Notes: generated by a model not told the origin, from the letters alone. A DNA stretch of 34,218 nucleotides from Clostridiales bacterium (GCA_019421385.1 JAHZFK010000002.1:1-34218), one strand, 5' to 3'; shown: positions 8,562 through 17,005, numbered from the stretch's first letter. Translations and numbers: made by a program.

Positions 8562-8578
8562 GCAGATAGAGCGAAAAA

Positions 8579-8650
8579 TTTGCCGAATTTGTGACTCGAA
8601 AAAGCGGCGGCATTGTGGTATGATATAAAGCGTATATAAATTTCGGCAAA
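8579..8650 (+). promoter_or_regulatory. Promoter region of the rodA-like gene, bracketed by an inverted repeat
   Basis: An extended -10 element TGGTATGAT (TATGAT at 8619-8624) precedes the gene. Two near-perfect inverted arms, TTTGCCGAATTT (8579-8590) and AAATTTCGGCAAA (8638-8650, one extra T), flank it; the second arm abuts the ribosome site AAAGGAGG. This could be an operator pair; no regulator is identified. Confidence 0.4.
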
Positions 8651-8662
8651 AGGAGGGTCGGC

Positions 8663-9793
8663 ATGGACGTTTTCAAAACGATCACGCATTATATCAAAAA
8701 CACCGACCTGTATTTGGCAATATTGGCGCTGGTTTGCTCGGGGTATGGCATGGTGCTGATTTATTCGGCAACGCTCAATCCGGCAACCGTGTTTGACGGC
8801 AGCACGCGCAACCTGTTCATCCAAGGCGCGGCAATCATTATCGGCCTTGGCGCATTTGTGGTGATGAGCTTGATCGACCTAGAGGGCATGAGCGGGTGGT
8901 GGAAAATCTTTGTGCTGGTCAACATCGGCTTGCAATTTTTGCTGTTCACGCCGCTCGGCATGGAGGTCAACGGTCAGCGCGCATGGCTCGACCTGGGTGT
9001 GACCAGCTTGCAGCCGGGTGAGCTTGGCAAGCTGATTTTTATTTTCACGCTTGCGGCGCATATTTCGGAAATCAAAGACCATATCAGCGAGTGGCGCGGA
9101 TTGTTTGTCATCGGTCTGCATACGCTGATTATGATGGGTGCAGTGGTCATCGCTTCGGGCGATACCGGCATGGCGATCCAGTATTTCATGATTGCACTTA
9201 TCATGCTGTTTGCCGCGGGGCTTTCGCTCAAGTGGCTGGGCGCAGGCTTTGGCCTCGGCATCATCAGCATTCCGATCGTTTGGAATTTCATTTTAAAGGA
9301 CTATCAGAAAACCCGTATTCTGGTGCTGTTTGATCCGTCCATTGACCCGGATGCCTCCATGCAGTCGACCTACGGCAAAATCGCCATCGGTTCCGGGCAG
9401 ATTTCCGGACAGGGACTGACGCACGGCACGATGACACAGATGCAGCTCGTATCGGAGAACCAGACCGACTATATCTTTTCGGTCGCAGGTGAGGAACTGG
9501 GCTTTATCGGCTGTATGCTGATTATCTGCCTGCTGGCACTGCTGATTCTGCGCTTGTTCTATGTTTCCTATCGTGCCTCCACTACGTTTTCCTCCCTGTT
9601 AGCGGTTGGTGTAGGCGGCATGTTCCTGTTCCAGACCTTTATGAATATTTTCATGAATATCGGTCTGCTGCCGGTTATGGGTTTGACGCTGCCGTTTTTC
9701 TCTTACGGCGGCACTTCGGTGGTGACGATGTATTCTGCGCTCGGTATCGCAGCGGGTGTGCGAATGCGCGAAAAGCCATCTTGGCTGCAATAA
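8663..9793 (+). CDS. rodA: RodA/FtsW/SpoVE-family peptidoglycan polymerase (SEDS), most RodA-like
   Basis: Integral membrane glycosyltransferase that polymerises lipid II with a partner class B penicillin-binding protein, acting in elongation (RodA), division (FtsW) or spore cortex (SpoVE). At 376 residues with about ten membrane segments it has the family size. Signature motifs are NGQRAWLDLGVTSLQPGELGK in the first half (with the conserved Trp and Pro-Gly-Glu), SDRETD-like SENQTDYIFSVAGEELGF, and the C-terminal LPFFSYGGTSVVTMYSALG. The order of these segments and the isolated position favour RodA over FtsW, but the paralogue cannot be settled here. The ATG at 8663 follows AAAGGAGGG. Confidence 0.88.
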   Translation: MDVFKTITHYIKNTDLYLAILALVCSGYGMVLIYSATLNPATVFDGSTRNLFIQGAAIIIGLGAFVVMSLIDLEGMSGWWKIFVLVNIGLQFLLFTPLGMEVNGQRAWLDLGVTSLQPGELGKLIFIFTLAAHISEIKDHISEWRGLFVIGLHTLIMMGAVVIASGDTGMAIQYFMIALIMLFAAGLSLKWLGAGFGLGIISIPIVWNFILKDYQKTRILVLFDPSIDPDASMQSTYGKIAIGSGQISGQGLTHGTMTQMQLVSENQTDYIFSVAGEELGFIGCMLIICLLALLILRLFYVSYRASTTFSSLLAVGVGGMFLFQTFMNIFMNIGLLPVMGLTLPFFSYGGTSVVTMYSALGIAAGVRMREKPSWLQ

Positions 9794-9798
9794 CATCA

Positions 9799-9832
9799 AA
9801 AAAGGTAGGCACGCAAGCGTGCCTACCTTTTT
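9799..9832. terminator. Bidirectional terminator between rodA-like and rluA-like genes
   Basis: A 16-bp inverted repeat AAAAAGGTAGGCACGC / GCGTGCCTACCTTTTT with a minimal AA centre; the right arm reaches the stop codon of the convergent pseudouridine synthase gene. Confidence 0.9.
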
Positions 9833-10808
9833 ATTTGAACTGGATATGGTAGTCCGGAAAATACTTTTTCACAAAGGGGATATGCTGGACATAGAACGTG
9901 CGGCCGTTGAGATAAGCGAGTGTGCCGGAGTCCTCTTCGAAATGAAACGTCAGCGAATAGGCGTACAGCAGTTGTCCGTTCTCACGATAGGGGCGGTTCA
10001 ATTCATTTGTGCCGTATTTGCCATCGCCGAGCAGCGGGCAGCCGATGGATGCCATGTGCGCGCGGATCTGATGGGTGCGTCCGGTGAGCAGCTCGCACTC
10101 GACCAGAGACAGCTTACCGCTGCTGGCAAGCGTGCGATAGCGCGTTTTGGCGGTTTTCGCACCGGGAACGCGCGTTTTGTGCAGCGTCACCTGTTTGCGC
10201 TTTTCATCCCGCCGCAGATAGTTTTCGATCAAACCTTCGGGCGGCTTGGGTTTGCCGTGCACGACGCACAGATAGCGCTTTTCCAGCTCGCGCTCCTTGA
10301 TGCGCTCGTTAAGGATGCGCAGCGCTTCGGCGGTTTTGGCGCAAATCACGATGCCGCCGGTGTTGCGGTCGATGCGGTTGCACAGTGCGGGTGCGAACGA
10401 AGCTGCGTCCTCTGGGTTCCACGCACCGGACTGAAACAGATACGCCTGAATGTGCGCAATCAGTGTGTTGTTGTCGCCTGTTTCGTCCGCGTGCACCACC
10501 ATGCCGGGCGCTTTGTCGGCCAGCAGGATGTTCTCATCCTCATAGACAATGCGGATCTGCGGCTGCGTGATGCGGCGGAAGGCCTCTTCCTCGCGTGGCG
10601 CGTCGAAGTATTCGTCGTTGAGGTAAAGCTGCACAGCGTCGCCCTCACAAAGACGGTAGGCGGCTTCCGTACGCTTGCCGTTGACCTTGATGCGTTTGAG
10701 ACGCAGGTATTTGTGCATCATGCCGCCGGACAGCAGCGGTACTGCTTTTTCAAGAAATTTGTTCAGCCGTTGCCCGCTGTCGTTTTTTGTGATATAATAC
10801 TCTCTCAA
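9831..10808 (-). CDS. RluA-family 23S rRNA/tRNA pseudouridine synthase
   Basis: Isomerises specific uridines in RNA. An N-terminal S4 RNA-binding domain (residues about 10-50, SGQRLNKFLEKAV, GGMMHKYLRLKRIKVNGKR) is followed by the catalytic domain with NRIDRNTGGIV, containing the nucleophilic aspartate, and the later GRTHQIRAHMASIGCPLLGD. The frame stays open upstream to 10979, but that part runs through the divergent promoter and has no family similarity. A TTG at 10808 preceded by AAAGGAT fits the usual beginning of the family, giving 325 residues. Which uridine it modifies (RluC, RluD or RluA type) cannot be told. Confidence 0.92.
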   Translation of the reverse strand: MREYYITKNDSGQRLNKFLEKAVPLLSGGMMHKYLRLKRIKVNGKRTEAAYRLCEGDAVQLYLNDEYFDAPREEEAFRRITQPQIRIVYEDENILLADKAPGMVVHADETGDNNTLIAHIQAYLFQSGAWNPEDAASFAPALCNRIDRNTGGIVICAKTAEALRILNERIKERELEKRYLCVVHGKPKPPEGLIENYLRRDEKRKQVTLHKTRVPGAKTAKTRYRTLASSGKLSLVECELLTGRTHQIRAHMASIGCPLLGDGKYGTNELNRPYRENGQLLYAYSLTFHFEEDSGTLAYLNGRTFYVQHIPFVKKYFPDYHIQFK

Positions 10809-10923
10809 GATGCGGTATCCTTTTCTGAAAAAATAATGGAACGCATTCAGTATACCGCATTTCGGAACAAAAGGGAAGTGCCCGCGCCGGATAGAGAAAT
10901 GCGTTTTTTGCCGCATTTTTTGG

Positions 10924-10953
10924 TTGACAAAGCGGGATTGGGTGTAGTATACT
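10924..10953 (+). promoter_or_regulatory. Promoter of the DUF177-rpmF unit
   Basis: Consensus TTGACA (10924-10929), an 18-base spacer and TATACT (10948-10953), 24 bases before the DUF177 start. This is the best sigma-A promoter in the window, as expected for a ribosomal protein operon. Confidence 0.85.
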
Positions 10954-10977
10954 ATCTTAGTACCATGTGAGGTTGAC

Positions 10978-11493
10978 ATGAAGATTGATTTAAAAAAACT
11001 GACCGCGTCCCAGAATGCATCGATTCCGTTTTCCGAAACGATCGACTTGCGGGAGGAGATTTTGTACGGTGCAAAGCCGTTCCAAAGTCCGGTTCAGATC
11101 AGCGGCGAGGTTTCCGGTGATAGCGGCGTACTGCGGCTCAAGGGAACGATCAAAACGATTTACTCCACTGTTTGCGCGCGCTGTCTCAAGCCACTTCAAA
11201 TTCTGCTGACAGCCGAGGTCGATACGGTTTTGTCGGACGACCCCGATGCAGAGGAAGAGGATGATCTTTTCGTGCTGACCGGTGACAGCGTGGATCCAGC
11301 GGATGTGATGGTACCCGCACTGATCCTTCAGGTGCAGATGACCTATCTGTGCAGAGAGGATTGCAAGGGTCTGTGTCCGCACTGTGGCGCCGACCGCAAT
11401 GAGGTCGATTGCGATTGCGAAAGCAAGCAGATCGATTCGCGTTTTGCCGCGCTGCGCGCTCTGCTCGATTCCAACGAGGACGAGCACAACTGA
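10978..11493 (+). CDS. DUF177 (YceD-family) protein
   Basis: A 171-residue DUF177 protein, the conserved partner encoded just before ribosomal protein L32 in most bacteria. Its members are linked to 23S rRNA accumulation in plants and E. coli, but the biochemical role is not settled. The middle cysteine motif VCARCLKP and the C-terminal CREDCKGLCPHCGADRN with DCDC resemble zinc-binding knuckles and are typical of Firmicutes members. An acidic stretch (DDPDAEEEDD) lies between them. Translation starts at ATG 10978 after TGAGG; rpmF follows 48 bases downstream on the same transcript. Confidence 0.88.
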   Translation: MKIDLKKLTASQNASIPFSETIDLREEILYGAKPFQSPVQISGEVSGDSGVLRLKGTIKTIYSTVCARCLKPLQILLTAEVDTVLSDDPDAEEEDDLFVLTGDSVDPADVMVPALILQVQMTYLCREDCKGLCPHCGADRNEVDCDCESKQIDSRFAALRALLDSNEDEHN

Positions 11494-11541
11494 AGTTCGT
11501 GAATAAAAAATAAAGAAGATAGAGTAGGAGGTGTATCCACC

Positions 11542-11727
11542 ATGGCAGTACCGAAGAGAAAGGTATCGAAAGCCCGTCGTGACAAGCGTCGTAACTCTCA
11601 TTGGAAGCTCTCTCTGCCCGGCATGACCAAGTGCCCGCACTGCGGCGAGATGAAGCTGGCTCACAGAATGTGCAAGGCTTGCGGTTATTACAATGGCCGT
11701 GAGGTTGTCGCCGTTAAGGAAGCGTAA
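11542..11727 (+). CDS. rpmF: 50S ribosomal protein L32, zinc-binding form
   Basis: A 61-residue ribosomal protein of the large subunit. The N-terminus MAVPKRKVSKARRDKRR is diagnostic, and a C4 zinc ribbon is formed by CPHCG and CKACG. The presence of the four cysteines marks the zinc-dependent (C+) version; no zinc-free paralogue is seen here. The ATG at 11542 is preceded by AGGAGGTG. A terminator follows directly. Confidence 0.97.
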   Translation: MAVPKRKVSKARRDKRRNSHWKLSLPGMTKCPHCGEMKLAHRMCKACGYYNGREVVAVKEA

Positions 11728-11746
11728 GGCGAAAACAGAACAGAAG

Positions 11747-11780
11747 ATGGAGAAGGCGGCAACGACTTCTCCATTTTTTT
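11747..11780 (+). terminator. Intrinsic terminator after rpmF
   Basis: Stem ATGGAGAAG (11747-11755) pairs with CTTCTCCAT (11766-11774), followed by a seven-T run to 11780. It ends the DUF177-rpmF unit shortly before the DUF512 gene. Confidence 0.88.
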
Positions 11781-11807
11781 ATGAAGAAAACAGAAGGAGG
11801 GCGCAAA

Positions 11808-13112
11808 GTGGCATCTTTGATCGTCAGCGTGGACGCAGGCAGTCCGGCGGAGCGCGCCGGGCTGAAAGCAGGGGAAACCCTGCTGCAAATTGACGGCACC
11901 GCGATCCGCGATGTGCTGGATTATAAATTTTACAGCTATGACGCTGCACTCACCTTGCAGGTGATGGAAGCGGACGGTAAAACGCTGCGCGAGGTGCGCG
12001 TGCGTAAGCGCGAGGGCGAGCCGCTTGGCCTGAACTTTGAGCATTACCTGATGGATGGGATGAAGCAGTGCTCCAACAAGTGTGTGTTCTGCTTTATCGA
12101 CCAGCTGCCGCACGGCATGCGCAAAACGCTCTATGTCAAGGACGATGACGCGCGTATGTCCTTCCTGATGGGCAATTATATTTCGATGACCAATCTGTCC
12201 GAGGCGGATGTTGACCGCATTCTGCGGATGCATATTTCGCCGGTCAACATCTCGGTGCAGACAACCAATCCGGAGCTGCGCGTGAAGATGCTGCGCAATC
12301 CGCGCGCGGGTGAAGCGCTGAAAATCATGGATCGTTTTGCCGAAAGCGGCATTCAGATGAACTGCCAGCTGGTGGTGTGCAAGGGTTTGAACGACGGTGA
12401 GGAACTTCGCCGTTCGCTGCGCGACCTCAAGGCGCTGTATCCTGCGGTGAATACGATCTCGGTCGTGCCGTTTGGCATGACGCGTCACCGTGAGGGTTTG
12501 TATCCGCTCGAGGCGACCGACAAAGCAGCGGCTGAGGCGATTCTGGACATTGTCGAGCCGTTCGCAGAGGAGTGCCTGCACGAGTTGGGCACGCGGCTGG
12601 TCTGGTGCGGGGATGAGCTGTATCTCAAGGCCGAGCGCCCGCTGCCGGACACCGAATATTATGAGGATTTCACGCAGTTTGAAAACGGCATTGGTATGCT
12701 GCCGCTGTTCATGGAGGAGTTCCGGCTGGCGCTGCCTGATTACGAGGGACGAACAGCGCGTCCGTTCACCATTGCCACCGGTGCGGCAGCAGCGCCATCT
12801 ATGGCGGTTCTGCTTGACGAAGCGGCTGCAAAATGCGATAATTTGAATGGAAAAGTTGTGGAAATTCGCAATGACTTTTTCGGGCATCGCGTTTCGGTTG
12901 CGGGTCTGATCACCGGACAGGATTTGATCGCGCAGCTGAAAGGCCGTGAGTTGGGCGAGCGTGTGCTGATCTCTGCCAACATGCTGCGCGACGGCGGCGA
13001 TGTATTCCTTGACGATTACACCCCACAGCAGGTCGCGGAAGCGATTGGCGTGCCGCTTGTGCCGGTCGAGATCGACGGCGCAGATCTGCTCGCCAAAATT
13101 TTTGAAGACTAA
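11808..13112 (+). CDS. PDZ/radical-SAM-like DUF512 protein
   Basis: A protein of unknown function conserved in Clostridia. An N-terminal PDZ-like segment (ASLIVSVDAGSPAERAGLKAGETLLQIDG in two short runs) is followed by a radical-SAM-type cysteine motif CSNKCVFC with FIDQLP, then the DUF512 region (LVWCGDELYLKAERPLP, FENGIGMLP) and a C-terminal domain. The CxxxCxxC spacing suggests a 4Fe-4S cluster and SAM chemistry, but no substrate is known. An ATG at 11781 is also in frame, but GAAGGAGGG lies between it and the GTG at 11808, so the GTG is the likely start (434 residues). It sits 30 bases before der, a common arrangement that hints at a ribosome- or tRNA-related role; that is inference. Confidence 0.85.
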   Translation: MASLIVSVDAGSPAERAGLKAGETLLQIDGTAIRDVLDYKFYSYDAALTLQVMEADGKTLREVRVRKREGEPLGLNFEHYLMDGMKQCSNKCVFCFIDQLPHGMRKTLYVKDDDARMSFLMGNYISMTNLSEADVDRILRMHISPVNISVQTTNPELRVKMLRNPRAGEALKIMDRFAESGIQMNCQLVVCKGLNDGEELRRSLRDLKALYPAVNTISVVPFGMTRHREGLYPLEATDKAAAEAILDIVEPFAEECLHELGTRLVWCGDELYLKAERPLPDTEYYEDFTQFENGIGMLPLFMEEFRLALPDYEGRTARPFTIATGAAAAPSMAVLLDEAAAKCDNLNGKVVEIRNDFFGHRVSVAGLITGQDLIAQLKGRELGERVLISANMLRDGGDVFLDDYTPQQVAEAIGVPLVPVEIDGADLLAKIFED

Positions 13113-13142
13113 CACCCCCGGAGCACAGAGGAGGGAACCGAT

Positions 13143-14474
13143 ATGCCAAAACCGATTGTTGCGATCGTAGGCCGGCCGAATGTCGGCAAAAGTCAGCTGT
13201 TCAACCGGCTGGCGGGCAAGCGCCTGTCGATCGTGGAGGACACGCCCGGCGTGACGCGCGACCGTTTGTACGCGGAAAGCGACTGGCGCGGCCGTGATTT
13301 CACCATCATTGACACCGGCGGTATTGAGCCGAATAACGACAACGAGATTTTGCAGTTCATGCGTTTTCAGGCGGAGACCGCGATCTCGCACGCGGATGTG
13401 ATTATTTTCATCACCGATCTGCGCACCGGCATCACGGCGGCGGATCAGGATGTGGCGGCAATGCTGCTGCGCTCGGGCAAGCCGATCGTGCTGGCGGTCA
13501 ACAAGTGCGACAAGCCCGGTCAGCCCGAGCCGGAGTTCTATGAATTTTATAACCTCGGACTGGGTGAGCCCTATGGTATTTCCGCTCTGCATGGCTATGG
13601 CATGGGTGAGCTGCTGGATGCCGCGTATGAGCATTTCCCGTCTGCGGACGAGGATGGCGAGGACGAGGAGCGCATCCGTGTGGCCCTCATCGGCAAGCCG
13701 AACGTCGGCAAGTCCAGCCTGCTCAACCGCGTGCTGGGCGAGGAGCGCGTGATCGTGTCCAACATGGCGGGCACGACGCGCGACAGCGTGGATGCCGATG
13801 TGGACAACGCGCATGGCAAATTTACTTTTATCGACACCGCAGGCATCCGTAAAAAGAGTAAAGTGGATGAAAAGATCGAGAAATACTCGGTCATGCGTTC
13901 GCTGCTGGCGGTGGAGCGTGCGGATGTGTGTGTCATTATGATCGACGCGACCGAGGGCGTGACCGAGCAGGACACCAAGGTTGCGGGCGAGGCGCATAAT
14001 GCAGGCAAGGCGTGCATTATCGTTGTCAACAAGTGGGATTTGGTCGAAAAGGACGGTTCGACCATGAAGGAATATACCCTTCGCGTGCGCGAGGGACTGG
14101 CCTATATGCCGTATGCGCCTGTGCTGTTCATTTCCGCGCAGACCGGTCAGCGTGTTGACAAGCTGTTTGGACTGATTCATGAGGTATACGAACAGAACCA
14201 TATGCGCATCCCGACCGGCAGACTCAACTCGATTCTGGCCGAAGCGACCGCGCGCGTGCAGCCGCCGACCGATAAGGGCCGCCGGCTCCGTATTTTCTAT
14301 ATGACGCAGGCATCCACCTGCCCGCCGACCTTCGTTTGCTTCTGCAACGATGCACGGCTGTTCCATTTTTCCTATCAGCGTTATCTGGAAAACCAGATCC
14401 GTGAGGTGTTTGGTCTGACCGGCACGCCGGTGCGCATGGTTATCCGGGAGCGCAGTGAGAAAAAGGAACGTTAA
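13143..14474 (+). CDS. der: Ribosome assembly GTPase Der (EngA)
   Basis: Tandem-GTPase factor for late maturation of the 50S subunit. Both G domains are visible: the first with GRPNVGKSQLFN (residues about 10-21), DTPGVTRDR and NKCDKPG; the second with GKPNVGKSSLLNR, DTAGIRKK and NKWDLVEK. A C-terminal KH-like domain contains RLRIFYMTQASTCPPTFVCF, the family hallmark. The length of 443 residues is normal. The start ATG at 13143 follows GAGGAGGGA. It forms a run with the DUF512, plsY and gpsA genes. Confidence 0.98.
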   Translation: MPKPIVAIVGRPNVGKSQLFNRLAGKRLSIVEDTPGVTRDRLYAESDWRGRDFTIIDTGGIEPNNDNEILQFMRFQAETAISHADVIIFITDLRTGITAADQDVAAMLLRSGKPIVLAVNKCDKPGQPEPEFYEFYNLGLGEPYGISALHGYGMGELLDAAYEHFPSADEDGEDEERIRVALIGKPNVGKSSLLNRVLGEERVIVSNMAGTTRDSVDADVDNAHGKFTFIDTAGIRKKSKVDEKIEKYSVMRSLLAVERADVCVIMIDATEGVTEQDTKVAGEAHNAGKACIIVVNKWDLVEKDGSTMKEYTLRVREGLAYMPYAPVLFISAQTGQRVDKLFGLIHEVYEQNHMRIPTGRLNSILAEATARVQPPTDKGRRLRIFYMTQASTCPPTFVCFCNDARLFHFSYQRYLENQIREVFGLTGTPVRMVIRERSEKKER

Positions 14475-14510
14475 AAGCGGCTGATATTTCTGAAACTGGG
14501 GGAAAACCAT

Positions 14511-15155
14511 ATGACACTTACGCATTTTGCCATTATCGCGGTGTGCGCTTATCTGCTCGGTTCGCTGAGTTTCGCAATCATTGTCAGTAAGGTCACGCTG
14601 GGAAAGGATATCCGTGAATACGGCAGCGGCAACGCGGGACTGACCAATTCCTACCGCACGATGGGCGCGGGCAAGACGCTGTTTGTGCTGCTGGGCGACA
14701 TTGCCAAGGGCGCGGCGGCGGTTTCGATCGGCGCGCTGCTGGCGGGTCCGGTCGGCAAGCTGGTAGCGGGCATCTTTGTCATTCTGGGGCATATGTTCCC
14801 GCTGTATTTCGGCTTTCGCGGCGGTAAAGGCGTGCTGGTCGGCGCTGTAATGCTGCTGTTATTTGACTGGCGCATTTTCCTGATCGCATTCGTGCTGTTT
14901 TTCGTTGCCGTCGTGCTGACGCGCTGGATTTCGCTCGGCTCGATTCTGGGCGCGATCAGTTTTCCCATCACCACGCTGGTGTTCTATAACGATCCGGTAT
15001 TGACCGCAATGGCGTTTGGCATGGCGGTGGCGGTGATTTTTATGCACCGCTCGAATATCGCCCGCATTTTGCGCGGCGAAGAAAACAAGTTTTCCTTCAA
15101 GAGCAAGAAAACCATTGAACAATCCGACCGTAACGGAGAGGAGAACAAAAAATGA
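14511..15155 (+). CDS. plsY: Acyl-phosphate:glycerol-3-phosphate acyltransferase PlsY
   Basis: Membrane enzyme that transfers an acyl group from acyl-phosphate (made by PlsX) to glycerol 3-phosphate, the first step of phospholipid synthesis in Gram-positives. Five or more membrane segments are visible, together with the three PlsY motifs: GSGNAGLTNSYRTMG (residues about 38-52), HMFPLYFGFRGGKGV, and the later ISLGSILGAISFP. The protein has 214 residues with a charged cytoplasmic tail. Its stop overlaps the gpsA start (ATGA), so the enzyme and the dehydrogenase that supplies its substrate are translationally coupled. Confidence 0.96.
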   Translation: MTLTHFAIIAVCAYLLGSLSFAIIVSKVTLGKDIREYGSGNAGLTNSYRTMGAGKTLFVLLGDIAKGAAAVSIGALLAGPVGKLVAGIFVILGHMFPLYFGFRGGKGVLVGAVMLLLFDWRIFLIAFVLFFVAVVLTRWISLGSILGAISFPITTLVFYNDPVLTAMAFGMAVAVIFMHRSNIARILRGEENKFSFKSKKTIEQSDRNGEENKK

Positions 15156-16165
15156 AGGTTTTTGTACTGGGAACCGGCGGCTGGGGCATTGCGTTGGCGA
15201 TGCTGCTGCATGACAACGGTCATGAGGTGACCTCGTGGACATATTTGCAGGAAGAGTGCGATTTGCTGCTGCGTGAGCGCGCCAATGAAAAGCTGCTGCC
15301 GGGCGTCAAGATTCCGGAGGGGATTGCGATCACCACGGATATGGCGGGCGCGGCAAAGGCAGACCTGATCGTCATGGCAGTGCCGTCGTTTGCAGTTGCG
15401 TCCACGGCGGAAAAGCTTGCAGCCATCGTGCAGGCCGGTACGGTGATCGTCAATGTTGGCAAGGGATTGGACGCGAAAAACGGTTATTGCCGCTTTTCGC
15501 AGACCATCGACCGCATCATGAACGGCAACAACCCTGTCGTCGCGCTTACCGGCCCGACGCACGCGGAGGAGGTTGCGCGCCGTGTACCGACCGCGATCGT
15601 TGCAGCGTCGGAAAGCCGCGCGGCGGCGGAGCTGACACAGGCGGCTTTTATGAACGAAAGTTATTTCCGCGTTTATACCTCTGCGGATATCATCGGCTGT
15701 GAACTGGGTGGCGCGTTTAAGAATATCATTGCGCTGGGCGCGGGTATTGCGGACGGCCTCGGTATGGGCGATAACTCCAAGGCAGCCTTTATGACCCGCG
15801 GTTTGACTGAGATCGCGCGTCTGGGTGTTCAGCTGGGCGCGCGGCAGGAGACGTTTGCGGGCTTGTCCGGTGTGGGAGACCTGATCGTGACCTGCTGCTC
15901 CATGCATTCACGCAACCGCCGCGCAGGTATCCTGATCGGTCAGGGCAAGAGTGTGCAGGAGGCTATGCAGGAGGTCGGCGCAACGGTCGAGGGCTATTAT
16001 GCGACCGAGGCGGGCTATCATCTGGCGCAGCAGCAGGGCGTTTCTATGCCGATCACCGAGGCAATGTATGAGGTGCTGTATAATGGGCTGCCTGCCACCG
16101 AGGCGAGCCGGTTGCTGCTGGGCCGTCCGCGGCGCGGTGAGCATGAGGAAGTCTGGGTGCGCTGA
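15152..16165 (+). CDS. gpsA: Glycerol-3-phosphate dehydrogenase [NAD(P)+]
   Basis: Reduces dihydroxyacetone phosphate to sn-glycerol 3-phosphate for membrane lipid synthesis. The N-terminal dinucleotide motif is GTGGWGIALAMLL. Further motifs are VGKGLDAK, LTGPTHAEEVARR (the family's GPxxAxE region), the catalytic lysine in LGGAFKNIIALGAGI, and GLSGVGDLIVTCCS with SRNRR. The length of 337 residues is normal. The 4-base overlap with plsY couples supply and use of glycerol 3-phosphate. No strong terminator is seen after it. Confidence 0.97.
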   Translation: MKVFVLGTGGWGIALAMLLHDNGHEVTSWTYLQEECDLLLRERANEKLLPGVKIPEGIAITTDMAGAAKADLIVMAVPSFAVASTAEKLAAIVQAGTVIVNVGKGLDAKNGYCRFSQTIDRIMNGNNPVVALTGPTHAEEVARRVPTAIVAASESRAAAELTQAAFMNESYFRVYTSADIIGCELGGAFKNIIALGAGIADGLGMGDNSKAAFMTRGLTEIARLGVQLGARQETFAGLSGVGDLIVTCCSMHSRNRRAGILIGQGKSVQEAMQEVGATVEGYYATEAGYHLAQQQGVSMPITEAMYEVLYNGLPATEASRLLLGRPRRGEHEEVWVR

Positions 16166-16229
16166 AACTTAATAGGTAAACTGCATAAGAAATTTCTGGT
16201 AATTTCGTTTCCTAGTGTTAAGATATGTC

Positions 16230-16258
16230 TTTACATTTTGACGCCTTTCCGCTATAAT
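16230..16258 (+). promoter_or_regulatory. Promoter of the small lipoprotein gene
   Basis: TTTACA (16230-16235), 17 bases, then a perfect TATAAT (16253-16258), about 45 bases before the start codon. Confidence 0.8.
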
Positions 16259-16303
16259 GCTTTATACAGTCTTGAAAAAAGCAAAGGTAAGGAGAGACAC
16301 AGT

Positions 16304-16810
16304 ATGAAGAAGAATATGACGAAGCGTTTGTTGGCGGCTCTGCTTGCAGCGGCAATGGCATTGTCCTTGGCGGCTTGCGGCGGCGGAAAGGATGCAGCGA
16401 ATGGCGGCGAGAGCGGTGAGTCTGGTGAAGCTGCTTCGACTGCTCTGACTGAGGAAGAGTACCAGCAGGCGGTTGAGGATCTGAGCACGGAGATGAGCGA
16501 GATCCAGAGCAGCGCAAGCTCGGTTGCAACCGATCCGGAAGCAGCTAAGGAAGCGCTCGAAGCGATGAAGACTTCCCTGAATGATTTCATTTCCATCACC
16601 CCGCCGGAAGCGTATGCGGATGCACATGAGAAGCTCCAGTCCGGCTGCCAGTCTCTGATCGATTTTATCGATACCGTTTCTGCAATGACGGAAGAGACCG
16701 ACCAGACCAAGCTTGCTGAACTGACCACCAAGATGGGTGAGCAGCTGGAATCCGCTATGACCGATATGGCGGAAGGCGCAAGCCTGCTGCAGGCGGCAAG
16801 CGCATCGTAA
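16304..16810 (+). CDS. Small predicted lipoprotein of unknown function
   Basis: A 168-residue protein with a clear lipoprotein signal: KK/KR-rich start, hydrophobic segment LLAALLAAAMALSLAAC and lipobox LAAC with the lipidated cysteine at residue 25. A Gly/Ser/Glu-rich linker follows, then an almost entirely helical, acidic body with regular spacing (two or three long helices around ISITPPEAYADAHEKL), suggesting a surface helical bundle. I do not recognise a family. Its ribosome site is AAGGAGA before ATG 16304; an upstream in-frame ATG at 16238 falls within the promoter and is rejected. It has its own promoter and terminator, so it is a monocistronic unit. Confidence 0.82.
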   Translation: MKKNMTKRLLAALLAAAMALSLAACGGGKDAANGGESGESGEAASTALTEEEYQQAVEDLSTEMSEIQSSASSVATDPEAAKEALEAMKTSLNDFISITPPEAYADAHEKLQSGCQSLIDFIDTVSAMTEETDQTKLAELTTKMGEQLESAMTDMAEGASLLQAASAS

Positions 16811-16833
16811 AATTTATCCAATAGCAGATCAAA

Positions 16834-16857
16834 AAAGGCACCCTTCGGGGTGCCTTT
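16834..16857 (+). terminator. Intrinsic terminator after the lipoprotein gene
   Basis: Stem AAAGGCACCC / GGGTGCCTTT closed by a UUCG-type tetraloop (TTCG, 16844-16847). Confidence 0.9.
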
Positions 16858-16860
16858 GAT

Positions 16861-16889
16861 TTGCACTTTGCGTCTGTATTTGGTATAAT
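16861..16889 (+). promoter_or_regulatory. Promoter of the murB-rapZ-whiA-dnaE run
   Basis: TTGCAC (16861-16866), 17 bases, and TATAAT (16884-16889) preceded by an extended TGG. It leaves a leader of about 110 bases before murB in which I see no riboswitch-like fold. Confidence 0.8.
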
Positions 16890-17005
16890 ACTTGCAAACA
16901 AGAAACAATACTGCTGCTGTGCGGCGCGGATGTGGAACAAGACTTCGCTTGGCCGCTGCGGCATCATACTGTGTGGACATATTGGTCAGAATAATGGAGG
17001 ATAAC

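Noticed and set aside
10809..10979. N-terminal extension of the pseudouridine synthase
   Set aside because: It overlaps the divergent promoter, has no family similarity and lacks a ribosome site; TTG 10808 is better.
11688..14792. Very long open frame (over 1000 codons) on the minus strand
   Set aside because: It is antisense to the DUF512, der and plsY genes. Its composition (rich in His, Arg, Gln, Ala) is typical of the antisense of GC-rich codons, with no motif.
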